From AP-15 sp963724435 (GTDB taxonomy: Bacteria; Pseudomonadota; Alphaproteobacteria; ATCC43930; CGMCC-115725): DNA of 64,000 nt. The notes beneath the pieces were generated by a model. That model was not told where the DNA came from and made no database searches. It saw only the letters and a list, made by a program, of their open reading frames with translations. The translations under genes were made by a program, and so were the position numbers. Location: the NCBI GenBank assembly GCA_963724435.1, contig CAVRUN010000007.1:124001-188000 (forward strand), in the 5' to 3' direction. Position 1 is the stretch's first letter. Each line of letters begins with the position of its first letter. Shown here in pieces: positions 23,971-33,214 of this stretch.

Positions 23971-26562
23971 ATGGCGCTGAGTGAATACCGCAGAAAGCGC
24001 GATTTTGCGAAGACGCCGGAGCCGGCGGGGGCGGTGGTACACACCAAGGCCTCGCCAAAGCTTTCTTTCGTGATCCAGAAGCATGCCGCCCGCCGGCTGC
24101 ATTACGACTTCCGACTCGAACTTGACGGGGTGTTAAAGAGCTGGGCGGTGCCAAAAGGCCCGAGCGCCGATCCCGCGGAAAAACGGCTTGCGGTGCATGT
24201 CGAGGACCATCCGCTCGAATATGGCGGGTTCGAGGGCGTCATCCCTGAGGGGAATTACGGCGCCGGCGCCTCGATGATCTGGGATCGCGGCAGCTGGACG
24301 CCGCTCGATCCCGACCCGCAGGCCGCCTATCAAAAAGGCGCTCTCAAATTCGAGCTAGACGGCCAGAAACTGCGCGGCAAATGGGCATTGGTGCGGATGG
24401 GCGGCAAGCATGCCGGCCGCAACAACGAGAACTGGCTCTTGATCAAGGAACGCGACGCCGCGGCGGCGCCGGATAGCGACGATGCTATCGTTGCCGATAA
24501 TCCGCGCAGCGCCGCGACCGGACGCACGATTGACGAGATTGCCGCCGATCGCGACCGGATTTGGGGGCCGAACTCCGAGGAACGCCCGGCCACAGGATCC
24601 CTGAACGGCGGGGCTGATGCGCCGCCGGTTGGGCATGTCGAGCTATCGAACATCCCTGGCGCGAAGAAGGGGCGGATGCCGGCCGACCCGCGCCCACTCT
24701 TGGCGTGCACCGCAGCCCAGGCGCCCGACGGCCCGGATTGGCTGCACGAAATCAAATACGATGGCTATAGGCTGATGGCGCAGTTCCGTAGCGGCAAAGT
24801 GCGGCTGTCAACCCGGATGGGGCTTGACTGGACCAGTAAATTTCGCGCGCTCGCCGGCCGTATCGCCGAGTTGCCGGTCGAGGCGGCGTTGATTGATGGC
24901 GAGCTCGTCCATGTCGAACCCGACGGGACAACCAGTTTCGGCCATCTGCAGGACGCCATCGCCAATGAGCGAACCGACGCGCTCGTGTTTTACGCGTTCG
25001 ACCTGCTTTATCTCGACGGCTGGGACCTGACCGGCGCGGCATTGCAGGATCGCAAAGGGGTATTGGCGAAATTGGTGTCGCCGGGCGGCGGCGGCGCCCT
25101 GCACTACAGCGATCATCAGATCGGACGCGGCCCCGATTTCTTTCGCCACGCCTGCGGCTATCAGCTCGAAGGCATCATCTCAAAACGGCGGGACAGCACC
25201 TACCGCTCGGGGCGCCACGACAGCTGGCTCAAGATCAAATGCGCCAATCGCGAAGAATTTATCGTGATCGGCTTTAGCGACCCGGCTGGCGGCCGGCAAG
25301 GGCTCGGTGCGCTGATCCTCGGCTATTACGACCGCCAGGGCGAATTGCACTATGCCGGCCGTGTCGGCACCGGCTTCAGCGATGCTCAGCTCCTGGATCT
25401 GCGGGCGCGGCTCGACCCGATCGTACGCGCCGGCAACCCGGTCAAAACCGTCCCCAAGGGCGCCGTGCTCAAAGGCGTGCACTGGACCAAACCGCAGCTC
25501 GTGGCCGAAATCCGTTACGGCAGCTGGACCACCGATGACGTATTGCGGCACGCGACGTTTTTAGGATTGCGCGAAGATAAACAAGCGAGAGAGGTAGTCC
25601 GCGATATGCCTTCATCGGCCTCGGCGCCGCCACCCGCCAGCCCCTCTCCGCAAGACCCGCCGATTGCGATCGCGCGCGATGGCAGCACTGTTTTTGCCGG
25701 CGTACGGTTGACCAATGCCGAGCGGGTTCTCTATCCCGACGAGGGGCTGAGTAAGCTCGATCTGGCGCGCTATTACGCTGATGTCGCGGACTGGGCTTTG
25801 CCGCATCTGGCGCGCCGCCCGTTAAGCCTGGTGCGCGCCCCGACCGGCATCGGTGGTGAACTGTTTTATCAAAAGCACGCCGGAACGAGCGTGCCCGCCG
25901 CGGTAAAGCGCATCGAAATCGACGGCGAAATCCATCTCGCGATCGAGGACCAGGCGGGGCTCTTGTCACTGGTGCAGATCGGCGTCCTCGAAATTCACCC
26001 GTGGGGCTCGATGATCGATAACCTGGAACAGCCTGACCGGATCACCTTTGATCTCGATCCGGATGAGGGGCTGCCCTGGCCCCGGGTGACCGAAGCGGCA
26101 CTCGAAATCCGCGATCTGCTGGTGGGGATTGGCCTCGAAAGCTTTGCCAAGACCACCGGCGGCAAGGGCCTGCATGTAGTCGTGCCGATCCAACCAAGGC
26201 TCGGCTGGGACGAGGTAAAGGCGTTCACGAAGGCAGTGGTCGAGGACTTGGCCGCCCGCCACCCGGACCGCTACACCGCCAACCAATTGAAGCGAATGCG
26301 GAAGGGGCGCATTTACCTCGACTATTTGCGCAACGGGCGCGGGGCTACTGCGGTTGGTGCCTATTCGACGCGCGCGCGGGCGGGGGCGACGGTCTCCACC
26401 CCCTTGTTCTGGGACGAGGTCGAGGCCGGCACCCGCCCCGAACGGTTTACAGTGGCCACCGTTCCGTCCCGGCTCGCAGCCCTTAAATCGGATCCCTGGG
26501 CCGAGATCGCGAAGATACGCCAGTCAATCACCGCCGCCACGCGCCGCAAATACGGGGTGTAG
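23971..26562 (+). CDS. ligD: ATP-dependent DNA ligase D, three-domain
   Basis: End-joining ligase partner of Ku, 863 residues, domain order phosphoesterase - ligase - polymerase. The N-terminal 3'-phosphoesterase shows HYDFRLELDGVLKSWAVPKG. The ligase domain has the adenylated Lys262 in EIKYDGYRLMAQF and the later WLKIKC motif. The C-terminal primase/polymerase domain has the catalytic ITFDLDPDEGLPW and KTTGGKGLHV. I start at ATG 23971 (MALSEYRRKRDF), where homology begins; a 15-codon upstream extension is unsupported. Confidence 0.97.
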   Translation: MALSEYRRKRDFAKTPEPAGAVVHTKASPKLSFVIQKHAARRLHYDFRLELDGVLKSWAVPKGPSADPAEKRLAVHVEDHPLEYGGFEGVIPEGNYGAGASMIWDRGSWTPLDPDPQAAYQKGALKFELDGQKLRGKWALVRMGGKHAGRNNENWLLIKERDAAAAPDSDDAIVADNPRSAATGRTIDEIAADRDRIWGPNSEERPATGSLNGGADAPPVGHVELSNIPGAKKGRMPADPRPLLACTAAQAPDGPDWLHEIKYDGYRLMAQFRSGKVRLSTRMGLDWTSKFRALAGRIAELPVEAALIDGELVHVEPDGTTSFGHLQDAIANERTDALVFYAFDLLYLDGWDLTGAALQDRKGVLAKLVSPGGGGALHYSDHQIGRGPDFFRHACGYQLEGIISKRRDSTYRSGRHDSWLKIKCANREEFIVIGFSDPAGGRQGLGALILGYYDRQGELHYAGRVGTGFSDAQLLDLRARLDPIVRAGNPVKTVPKGAVLKGVHWTKPQLVAEIRYGSWTTDDVLRHATFLGLREDKQAREVVRDMPSSASAPPPASPSPQDPPIAIARDGSTVFAGVRLTNAERVLYPDEGLSKLDLARYYADVADWALPHLARRPLSLVRAPTGIGGELFYQKHAGTSVPAAVKRIEIDGEIHLAIEDQAGLLSLVQIGVLEIHPWGSMIDNLEQPDRITFDLDPDEGLPWPRVTEAALEIRDLLVGIGLESFAKTTGGKGLHVVVPIQPRLGWDEVKAFTKAVVEDLAARHPDRYTANQLKRMRKGRIYLDYLRNGRGATAVGAYSTRARAGATVSTPLFWDEVEAGTRPERFTVATVPSRLAALKSDPWAEIAKIRQSITAATRRKYGV

Positions 26563-26624
26563 CTGTCCGGCCGACCGCTACGGAGAACTTGCGAACGGAA
26601 AATTTACAATCTTCTAGATCGTCT

Positions 26625-26676
26625 TCCCGACGAAAGTCGGGAGCCATTTCAGCTATGGGCACCGGCCTTCGCCGGT
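26625..26676. repeat. REP-like double hairpin, possible bidirectional terminator
   Basis: Two perfect hairpins in tandem: TCCCGAC-gaaa-GTCGGGA (26625-26642) and ACCGGC-cttc-GCCGGT (26661-26676). Both have tetraloops like the interspersed palindromic repeats of alphaproteobacterial chromosomes. The element lies between the convergent ligD and flavin monooxygenase genes, so it may also end transcription from both sides. No other copy is obvious in this window. Confidence 0.6.
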
Positions 26677-26725
26677 AAAGCCAGGACGAGTGGCAAAACG
26701 CGGTCTAGAGCGTCGTATTGGAGCA

Positions 26726-27919
26726 TTACGCCGGCATGGTTTCGATTGCGGCGGGATCGTGCTCGAACAGCCAGCGCAATGCCTCGGGCGAGCGGTCGGC
26801 GGCTCGTGCCCATTCGGCATCGCGCGCCTGTTGGTCGGGGCCGTCCGGCATGTGAAAGCGGTATTTGTTGGCGCGTGACATCCGCTGTAGACGGGTGACG
26901 CGCGGCAGACGCAGTCGCTCGTAGCGAAGCAAGGCCGCAGCCGGATGGTCGGCGCCGGCGGCAAGGCACGCGGCGAGGCACGCGCCATCCTCGATTGCCT
27001 GCGCCGCACCCTGACCCATAAATGGGTACATCGGGTGACAGGCGTCGCCCAGCAGCGTCGTGCGCCCGACCGACCAGCGCGGCAGCGGATCACGATCGAA
27101 CAACGCCCAGATGAAACAGGTTTCGGCGGCAGCGATAATCCGCCGGACCTGCGGATGCCAACCCTCAAAGGCGGCGAGCGCACGGTCGATCGTGGCGCGG
27201 TCGGTCCAATCCTCGCGGTTCCAGGTGTCGTGCTCGGTCCAGCCGACAAAATTGAGGAGTTGCCCGCGCGAGACAAAGTAGTGGACCAGGTGCGCTCCCG
27301 GCCCGACCCAGGATTGCGAGCCGAGTTCAAGATCGAGATCGGCGATCCGTTCGGTCGGGACCAGCCCGCGATAGGCGACACAGCCGGCGAATTGCGGCTC
27401 TTCTTCGCCGAATAGCGCGGCGCGTACCGCCGAGTGAATACCATCGGCGCCGACCAGCACATCGGCCTGGGTATGCGACCCGTTGTCGAACCGGGCCTCG
27501 ACCACATCCCCGCAATCCCGGAGACCGACAAGCCGATGGCCGAGATGGACCCGCTCCGCCGGGAACGCGGCGACGATCACGGCCAGTAGGTCGGCGCGAT
27601 GGATCGTGATGTGCGGCGCGCCATAGAGCCGCTCGCAAAGCGGGTTGAGCGAGGCGCGCTGTAAGGTGCGGCCATCCTGCCAACGTCGTTGATGACTGCC
27701 GACCGGATGCACACCCTCGCGGTCAAGGCCTTCGCGCAGGCCCAGCCGATAAAGGATGCGGGCGGCATTCGGGCCCATATTGATGCCGCCGCCGATTTCG
27801 GTCAGCTCCGGTGCCTGCTCGTAGACATCGACTTCGAACCCGGCTTGGCGCAGTCCGACGGCGGCGCTGAGCCCGCCGATGCCGCCGCCGATCACGGCGA
27901 TCTTGCGCGCGGCCGTCAT
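26726..27919 (-). CDS. FAD-dependent monooxygenase, salicylate hydroxylase-like
   Basis: A 397-residue group A flavin monooxygenase. The FAD Rossmann motif is AVIGGGIGGLSAAVGL; the middle DG motif is VGADGIHSAVR; the GD motif is LLGDACHPMYPFMGQG. GGGINMGPNAARIL and the length fit salicylate / 3-hydroxybenzoate 6-hydroxylase relatives, which hydroxylate aromatic acids with NAD(P)H. The VOC gene begins upstream in the same direction with a 31-base gap, so the two likely form an operon. The exact substrate is not readable. Confidence 0.9.
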   Translation of the reverse strand: MTAARKIAVIGGGIGGLSAAVGLRQAGFEVDVYEQAPELTEIGGGINMGPNAARILYRLGLREGLDREGVHPVGSHQRRWQDGRTLQRASLNPLCERLYGAPHITIHRADLLAVIVAAFPAERVHLGHRLVGLRDCGDVVEARFDNGSHTQADVLVGADGIHSAVRAALFGEEEPQFAGCVAYRGLVPTERIADLDLELGSQSWVGPGAHLVHYFVSRGQLLNFVGWTEHDTWNREDWTDRATIDRALAAFEGWHPQVRRIIAAAETCFIWALFDRDPLPRWSVGRTTLLGDACHPMYPFMGQGAAQAIEDGACLAACLAAGADHPAAALLRYERLRLPRVTRLQRMSRANKYRFHMPDGPDQQARDAEWARAADRSPEALRWLFEHDPAAIETMPA

Positions 27920-27950
27920 CCCAGTGCCCCCTTCGCGAGATTAGTGCCGG

Positions 27951-28415
27951 TCAATGGTTTTTCGTGGCCTGCCAACGGGCGAGCGCCTCATGCGGCTTTG
28001 ATATCGCGGGGTCCATGATCTCGCCATGCACACCGGTGCTAGCGGTCAATTCGATAATGTAACCGTTCGGGTCGCGAAAATAGATCGAGCGAACAAAACC
28101 ATGATCGACTGGCCCGCGCACCTCGCGGCCCTCGGCCTGCGCCTTGTGCAGCATACGGTCGAAAACATCAGGTTCAGCGCCGAGCGCGATATGCAGATCA
28201 AGAGAATCTTGGCGCTTGAACTCGAATGGTGAGCCGGGTACCTCGAAAAACGCGAGGCACGAGCCGTCATCCATCTCGAAAAACGTATGCAGCGCGCGGC
28301 CTTCGTTAATCTCGAACGCACTAACCAGCCGCAGCCCGAGAAAATCCTCGTAAAACGTCCGGGTCTCTTCCGAATCCTGGCAGCGATAGGCGTTGTGGTG
28401 CAGGCCTTTGATCAT
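27951..28415 (-). CDS. VOC-family (glyoxalase/extradiol dioxygenase fold) protein
   Basis: A 154-residue vicinal-oxygen-chelate protein: GLHHNAYRCQDSEETRTFYED at the N-terminus gives the first metal His, then DLHIALG and the RSIYFRDPNGYIIEL closing motif with the metal Glu. I start it at ATG 28415 with GGGAGA upstream. It lies just upstream of the aromatic monooxygenase and could act on the same aromatic substrate or product. Confidence 0.87.
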   Translation of the reverse strand: MIKGLHHNAYRCQDSEETRTFYEDFLGLRLVSAFEINEGRALHTFFEMDDGSCLAFFEVPGSPFEFKRQDSLDLHIALGAEPDVFDRMLHKAQAEGREVRGPVDHGFVRSIYFRDPNGYIIELTASTGVHGEIMDPAISKPHEALARWQATKNH

Positions 28416-28636
28416 CTGGTTCTCCCGTTCACGCGGACTTTCTAGGAGGATATCCTCGATCACCGAAGAGCGCCATTGACTCTCCCGCTCGCGAAAACTG
28501 GGGCGACGCCTGAACGCCGAGAGTAGTCGTTTAGGGGTTGCTCAGGGCGCGTTGCAGCTGATTTCCGCTCGGCGCATTGCGCCTTATGCGGTTATCCGGC
28601 TATCTGTTCGCCTGTCTTTAGCGCGGGGGAGAATTC

Positions 28637-29032
28637 GTGGGGAAGCTAATCGCTTTTTGTGTTGTCGCCAGTTTGGCTCTGGCATCAGCGGGGTGCGTAA
28701 GCCAACAACAGCAGGTTGCGCAAAAGGAAGATCTATTGGCGGCAGCCGGATTTCAGGTCAGGCCGGCCAATTCGCCACACCGCGTGGCGGCGATGAAGCG
28801 GCTTCCACCCAATAAATTCGTCATGAAGGTTCGGAACGGCAATCCGGTTTACCTTTATGCCGACCCGCTCGATTGCAACTGCGTCTATTTTGGCAACCAG
28901 CAGAACTGGGCTGCCTACAAGCAGGAGATGTTTGCCAAGCAGCTCGCCGACGAAGCGCAGATGACGGCGATCATGGACCAGGAGTCCTGGGATTGGGGCC
29001 CCTGGGGCTACGGTCCCGTAGGCTACCCGTAA
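28637..29032 (+). CDS. Lipoprotein of unknown function
   Basis: 131 residues, GTG start with GGGGGAGA 6 bases upstream. The type II signal peptide ends in the lipobox LASAGC, so Cys20 should be lipidated. A Gln-rich segment follows, then a compact domain (RVAAMKRLPPNKFVMKV, VYLYADPLDCNCVYFG) and an aromatic tail (WDWGPWGYGPVGYP). It stands alone, convergent with the two-component genes. Family unknown. Confidence 0.75.
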   Translation: MGKLIAFCVVASLALASAGCVSQQQQVAQKEDLLAAAGFQVRPANSPHRVAAMKRLPPNKFVMKVRNGNPVYLYADPLDCNCVYFGNQQNWAAYKQEMFAKQLADEAQMTAIMDQESWDWGPWGYGPVGYP

Positions 29033-29049
29033 CCATCCCGCGGTCACAG

Positions 29050-29457
29050 CTAGCGAAGCGCGGGAGGCGAGCGCGAAGCGCCGTCCTGCCGTTGTAGGGC
29101 AAGATTGATGCCGCTGAGGAGGTCGGCCTCCTCGAAGGGTTTGACAAGATAACAGAGCGCCCCCGCTTGTAGCGCCTGTTCTCGTGCCTTCTCGTCATGA
29201 AAGGCCGTGATAAATATAATTGGGATCTGATGACCGTCAGCAATCAGGCGGCTTTGCAGTTCCAGCCCGTTCAAGCCCGGCATCTGCACATCCAACACCA
29301 GGCATGCCGTTTCGGACAATCGGCCGGAGGCGAGAAAGTCCTCGGCGGAGACGAAGGTCTCGACGGGAAACCCGTAAGATTTGATCAGGCGACGGGCGGC
29401 CCTGCGGATCGAGTTGTCGTCATCAACGATCATCACGATAAATTGGTTGGTCCTCAT
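29050..29457 (-). CDS. Stand-alone receiver-domain response regulator
   Basis: 135 residues, one receiver domain and no output domain. The acidic pocket is in MIVDDDNSIRR, the phospho-acceptor Asp in CLVLDVQMPG, and the switch Thr and Lys in FITAFHDE and YLVKPF. Its ATG overlaps the kinase stop (ATGA), so the two are translationally coupled. It may pass or drain phosphoryl groups rather than bind DNA. An open frame to 29529 lies inside the kinase gene and is not used. Confidence 0.92.
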   Translation of the reverse strand: MRTNQFIVMIVDDDNSIRRAARRLIKSYGFPVETFVSAEDFLASGRLSETACLVLDVQMPGLNGLELQSRLIADGHQIPIIFITAFHDEKAREQALQAGALCYLVKPFEEADLLSGINLALQRQDGASRSPPALR

Positions 29458-31106
29458 AATCGCGCTCCGGCACTCGCAGGCAGGGTGAAGCTGAAGGCAG
29501 CTCCAATCGGGGCGACCGCCGCCGCCCACAAGCGTCCGCCGTGAGCCTGCACGATCGACCGGCTGATCGAAAGCCCCATACCCATGCCATCTTCCTTTGT
29601 CGTGAAAAACGTCTCGAAAATATGCTCCGGATCACTATTAGCAAACCCGATACCTGTATCCTCGACGGTGACCGCGACGCCGGCGGGTACCGCTACCGCT
29701 GATTTGACGCTCAAGATGCGGGCCCGATCGTTCACGCCGCGCATCGCCTCGATTCCATTTATGACGAGATTGAGCACGACTTGCTGCACCTGAATCCGGT
29801 CGGCCAGAACCGGCGGCAAACTCGGATCCAGCTCGGTCCGCGCCGTGACTTGACTTCGTTGCAGCTCCTGTCGCGTGAGAGACAACACCTCTGCGATGGC
29901 CCCATTGACGTCGACCGGCGCCCGCTCCGGCGCGGTTTTTTTGGCCAGCTGGCGAACGCGCCCCAGCACCGCGCTGGCGCGCCTACCGTCGTTGATGATG
30001 TCCTCGACTGTCTCTCTGGCCTCTTCAAGATCGAGCTTTTCCGCAGCTAGCAATCTCAGGCAGGCGGAGCCGTTTGCCACGATTGCGCCGAGCGGCTGAT
30101 TGATTTCGTGGGCGATCGACGCGGATAGCTCGCCCAACGTCGTGACGCGACTAACCCGCAACAGCGCGTCGCGAGCCTCCTGCAACGCATCTTCCGCCCG
30201 CTTGCGCTCGGTGATGTCTTCGATGACCGTGGGGATCCCACGCAAACTGCTCCCTGGATCCAGCGGTAGAGCGGTGCTGACGCGCACCCATATCACCGTG
30301 CCGTCCTTTCGGCGGTAGCGTTTCTCAACGTCATACCCCGCGCTCCTGCCCGACAGCATGTCCTCGAGCATCTCCCGGGTCGTCTCTTGATCGTCTTCGT
30401 AGCTAATCTCCACGGGGCCGAGGCTCGAAAGCTCTTCGACGGTGTAGCCGATCATTCTTTGAAAAGCGTCGTTTGCCGCGACGAAGCGCCGGTTCTCATC
30501 GGTCAAGGCGATGCCGACCGCGGAGGTCTCGAACATGCTTCGCCAGCGTAATTCACTGGTGCGCAGTGTTTCCTCGGTGTGTCGCCGCTGAGCCACCTCG
30601 CTTTCAAGCGCGGCGGTGCGGGCGGCAACTCGCCGCTCGAGTTCCTCATTCGCGTCGCGCAGCGCTGCCTCAGCCCGCTGCCGTTCACCGATTTCGTGCT
30701 GGAGACGGCGGTTCGCGTCCTCTAGCTGCGCCGTGCTCGGAAGGGCCAGCGCTGCGGGCATCACCCACCACATCGCGGCCGCGGTGAAGATCGATATTAC
30801 CGCGGTGGAGAATTTGACCATCACGTCCAGCCAATAGACCGGGTACCAAAGCGTCACCACATCCATGACATGAGTGGTGCCACAGGCCAGGATAAATGCA
30901 CCCGTAAGCGCGAAGATGCCGCGAAAAGCCAAATCCCGGCGCTTATAAATGAAGTAAATCAAGGCAATAGGGATGGTATAGTAGGCGAGCGCAATCGCTG
31001 AATCAGAGAGTACAAACAGCAACATCAGCGAGGGGTCCCAAGCTAGGCAGACCCCATGAGGGATAAAGCTATTTTGCGCAAAAAGGCCGGACAGGAGCGA
31101 AGTCAT
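29454..31106 (-). CDS. Sensor histidine kinase with ethylene-receptor-like membrane domain
   Basis: A 550-residue kinase. Residues 28-115 form three membrane segments closely like the plant ETR1 ethylene-binding domain: SDSAIALAYYTIPIALIYF then LACGTTH. Asp35, Cys75 and His79 stand 40 and 4 residues apart, exactly as Asp25, Cys65 and His69 of ETR1, where Cys and His hold Cu(I). A coiled coil (130-185), a PAS domain (184-303), HisKA with phospho-acceptor His333 in IAHEINQPLG and an HATPase domain (DTGIGFAN, GMGMGLSISRSI) follow. GAGG lies 5 bases before the ATG. Ligand identity (ethylene, O2, NO, CO or copper) cannot be decided from sequence. Confidence 0.92.
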   Translation of the reverse strand: MTSLLSGLFAQNSFIPHGVCLAWDPSLMLLFVLSDSAIALAYYTIPIALIYFIYKRRDLAFRGIFALTGAFILACGTTHVMDVVTLWYPVYWLDVMVKFSTAVISIFTAAAMWWVMPAALALPSTAQLEDANRRLQHEIGERQRAEAALRDANEELERRVAARTAALESEVAQRRHTEETLRTSELRWRSMFETSAVGIALTDENRRFVAANDAFQRMIGYTVEELSSLGPVEISYEDDQETTREMLEDMLSGRSAGYDVEKRYRRKDGTVIWVRVSTALPLDPGSSLRGIPTVIEDITERKRAEDALQEARDALLRVSRVTTLGELSASIAHEINQPLGAIVANGSACLRLLAAEKLDLEEARETVEDIINDGRRASAVLGRVRQLAKKTAPERAPVDVNGAIAEVLSLTRQELQRSQVTARTELDPSLPPVLADRIQVQQVVLNLVINGIEAMRGVNDRARILSVKSAVAVPAGVAVTVEDTGIGFANSDPEHIFETFFTTKEDGMGMGLSISRSIVQAHGGRLWAAAVAPIGAAFSFTLPASAGARL

Positions 31107-31142
31107 GGACGCCTCGATCTCAGATCGGGGAATAGAGCGCCT

Positions 31143-31763
31143 TTAGCAAGCGAACTGGGCCACCGCCGCCAGTACCGCAATTCTGATCGCTTCTGCGATG
31201 TTGCGCACTCCAAGCCGATCCAGCATGTGAGCGCGGTGAACTTCGACGGTTCGGACGCTGATGCCGAGATCATAGGCGATCAACTTGTTTGGGCGGCCGC
31301 CCGCTATCGCTTCGAGGACCTGCCGTTCACGCGGGCTGAGCAGCGCCATCTGCTCGTTCGCCCGTACTATGGCATAATGCCGCTCGCCGGGCTTCCTTTC
31401 TGCGAGCGCCGCTTGGATGGCGCCGAGCAGCTGGTCCTCGTCGATCGGTTTCTCGATGAAATCGACGGCGCCGGCCTTCATGGCCTTGACGGCTGTCGGA
31501 ACATCGCCGTGGCCTGTCAGGACGATGACCGGCAGATCGATGCCGAACTCGCCCATCCGGGCCAGCAGTTCCAGACCATCCATCCCCGGCATCCGCAAAT
31601 CCAGCAAGATGCACCCGGATGACAGGCTCGGAGCGACGTTCAGGACGGCTTGCGCCGTCTCGTAGGCGGCGGTCTCAAACCCCGACGAACGGAGCAGCCG
31701 CGTCATCGCTCGTCGGAGAGCCTCATCATCATCGACGACGTGCACGATCCCTTTGCTGGTCAT
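31143..31763 (-). CDS. FixJ-like response regulator (receiver + LuxR-type HTH)
   Basis: 206 residues. The receiver shows HVVDDDEALRRAM, the phospho-acceptor in ILLDLRMPG, the Thr in VLTGHGDVP and DFIEKPID. The C-terminal LuxR/FixJ helix-turn-helix shows LSPRERQVLEAIAGGRPNK and ISVRTVEVHRAHML. It is the natural partner of the kinase, 36 bases upstream on the same strand, and in the FixLJ-K paradigm would activate the fixK-like gene. I start it at ATG 31763 (GGAAG upstream); a 36-codon extension to 31871 is unlikely. Confidence 0.92.
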   Translation of the reverse strand: MTSKGIVHVVDDDEALRRAMTRLLRSSGFETAAYETAQAVLNVAPSLSSGCILLDLRMPGMDGLELLARMGEFGIDLPVIVLTGHGDVPTAVKAMKAGAVDFIEKPIDEDQLLGAIQAALAERKPGERHYAIVRANEQMALLSPRERQVLEAIAGGRPNKLIAYDLGISVRTVEVHRAHMLDRLGVRNIAEAIRIAVLAAVAQFAC

Positions 31764-31919
31764 CGCTCTTCCGGCACCCCAAGACGCAGCAAGATAAGCC
31801 TTTAAAGTATCCCAAACACCGCTCGGCCACGCATTAACCTGGATCAGTTTTCGAAAATCGAATGTATTCATGAGATCCCGAAATCCTCCAGTGAGATCCG
31901 TAACCTTGAGGTCAGGACA

Positions 31920-32918
31920 TCACGCCGACCCGGTCTCAGAGGATGCGACAAACTCCTGCTCGAATGCCTCGGCCAGGCCCTCGCTCTCCCTCACGAACTC
32001 GACCCGTATGATCACGGTCCCCCATCCGTCTCTGACACAGGTGAAGCGGGATGGCTCGCACCGCTCGTGATCGAGCCACCGCCGCATCTCGCTGAGGACG
32101 TTGCCGAAGGCAAAAGCAGGGACCTGAACCTTCACGGATCGGGTCCGCGGCACGTCCTCCCGTAGCGAGCTCGGCGCACGCCGCTCGGGTGCCGACGGCC
32201 ACGCCAACACCTCGTGAGTGTCGCGCTCGGCTGCGACGGCATCGCGATCGATGATGCGAATTTCTCGCGGACCGGAGAGCGCGATGACGCCGCGGTCCTT
32301 GAGCGCGGTCAAGGCACGGCTGACGGTCTCGACCGAAAGCGCGAGGTAGTCAGCGACGTCATAGCGCGTTACGGGCAGCCAGAGTCGGTCCGCAAGGTCA
32401 TTTCCGAGGCGCTCCTGCATGTGCAGCAAAAAAGAACCGACCTTCTGCTCGGCGGTGGTGCGGCCTAGGATCAGAAGCAAAGAGTGCAGCCGCGACATTC
32501 CGTCAGAGATGATGGCGGATAGCTGCGGGGCTGCGCGAGGGTCGGAGGCTGCTACCGTTTCGATCCGCGAGACCGGATATCGCTCGATAACGGTGTCGGC
32601 GGCGATTGCCTCGGCCGTGAAGGCGTGTGTGCCGCGCACTCCGAAACCGAAGAAATCGCCTGGTAGCAAGAGATCGACGGTTTGCCGCCGCCCGTCGGCC
32701 CGAAGGGTGTACCGCCGCGCCGCGCCCGAGATCACTCGGTACCAGCATTCGACGGGCCGTTCCTGTGAGTAGATCTCCTCGTCCCGCTGATACCGAGACA
32801 CCAGACCGAGCGCTTCCAGTGCTTGCGGTTTCGATTGAGGGCTCGTGGCGCGCTCGTGCGTCCACACCTGCTCTCTGATATTCAGGTCAGCTTGATTGAA
32901 GTCCATTAAAACCCCCAT
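31920..32918 (-). CDS. FixK-like Crp/Fnr regulator with an extra C-terminal domain
   Basis: 332 residues. The cyclic-nucleotide-like domain (50-150) is followed by a helix-turn-helix whose recognition helix has Glu197, Ser200 and Arg201 (SVETVSRAL), the Fnr/FixK residues that read TTGA. There is no N-terminal Fe-S Cys cluster, so it is FixK- rather than Fnr-like. After about residue 240 a linker leads to an added domain (261-325) with MRRWLDHERC, PSRFTC and IIRVEF, not part of normal Crp/Fnr proteins and shared with the small protein at 3548. Three matching binding boxes lie within 6 kb. The start may be ATG 32918 or 32906. Confidence 0.9.
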   Translation of the reverse strand: MGVLMDFNQADLNIREQVWTHERATSPQSKPQALEALGLVSRYQRDEEIYSQERPVECWYRVISGAARRYTLRADGRRQTVDLLLPGDFFGFGVRGTHAFTAEAIAADTVIERYPVSRIETVAASDPRAAPQLSAIISDGMSRLHSLLLILGRTTAEQKVGSFLLHMQERLGNDLADRLWLPVTRYDVADYLALSVETVSRALTALKDRGVIALSGPREIRIIDRDAVAAERDTHEVLAWPSAPERRAPSSLREDVPRTRSVKVQVPAFAFGNVLSEMRRWLDHERCEPSRFTCVRDGWGTVIIRVEFVRESEGLAEAFEQEFVASSETGSA

Positions 32919-33200
32919 CGTCTTCCCTGCCGCCGAGTGGCTGTCCAGTGGCTGTGTTTTTGGTGATGGGAAGCAACATGACGATCGGAGGACCGAACAA
33001 AATTCGGCAAAACTACTGAGCGGAGGATTGCTTAGGTAATTCCGCGTCAGGCCGCAGTCGCCGGCGTGCGGGTTGGCCGTCGCAGCCGCCGGATCGGCCC
33101 CACTCGATCCGAGCCTCGTTCAACCCCGGCATACCGGATGAGCGGCTCAAGTTCGGCGCGTCGAGTGCGTCGCGCCGATGCAGAATTGGTCCATGCAGAA

Positions 33201-33214
33201 TTGATAGATGTCAA
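33201..33214 (+). promoter_or_regulatory. FixK/FNR box (anaerobox) before the rhomboid operon
   Basis: TTGAT-AGAT-GTCAA, a perfect match to the TTGAY-N4-RTCAA consensus. It stands 154 bases before the rhomboid ATG. A class II start would fall near 33249, with a weak -10 candidate TAGTTA at 33237-33242. An 11-base direct repeat (ATGCAGAATTG at 33178 and 33193) overlaps its left half. Confidence 0.8.

Noticed and set aside
31484..31497. TTGACGGCTGTCGG, resembling a FixK box, inside the FixJ-like gene
   Set aside because: Only one half-site is right and it lies within coding sequence.
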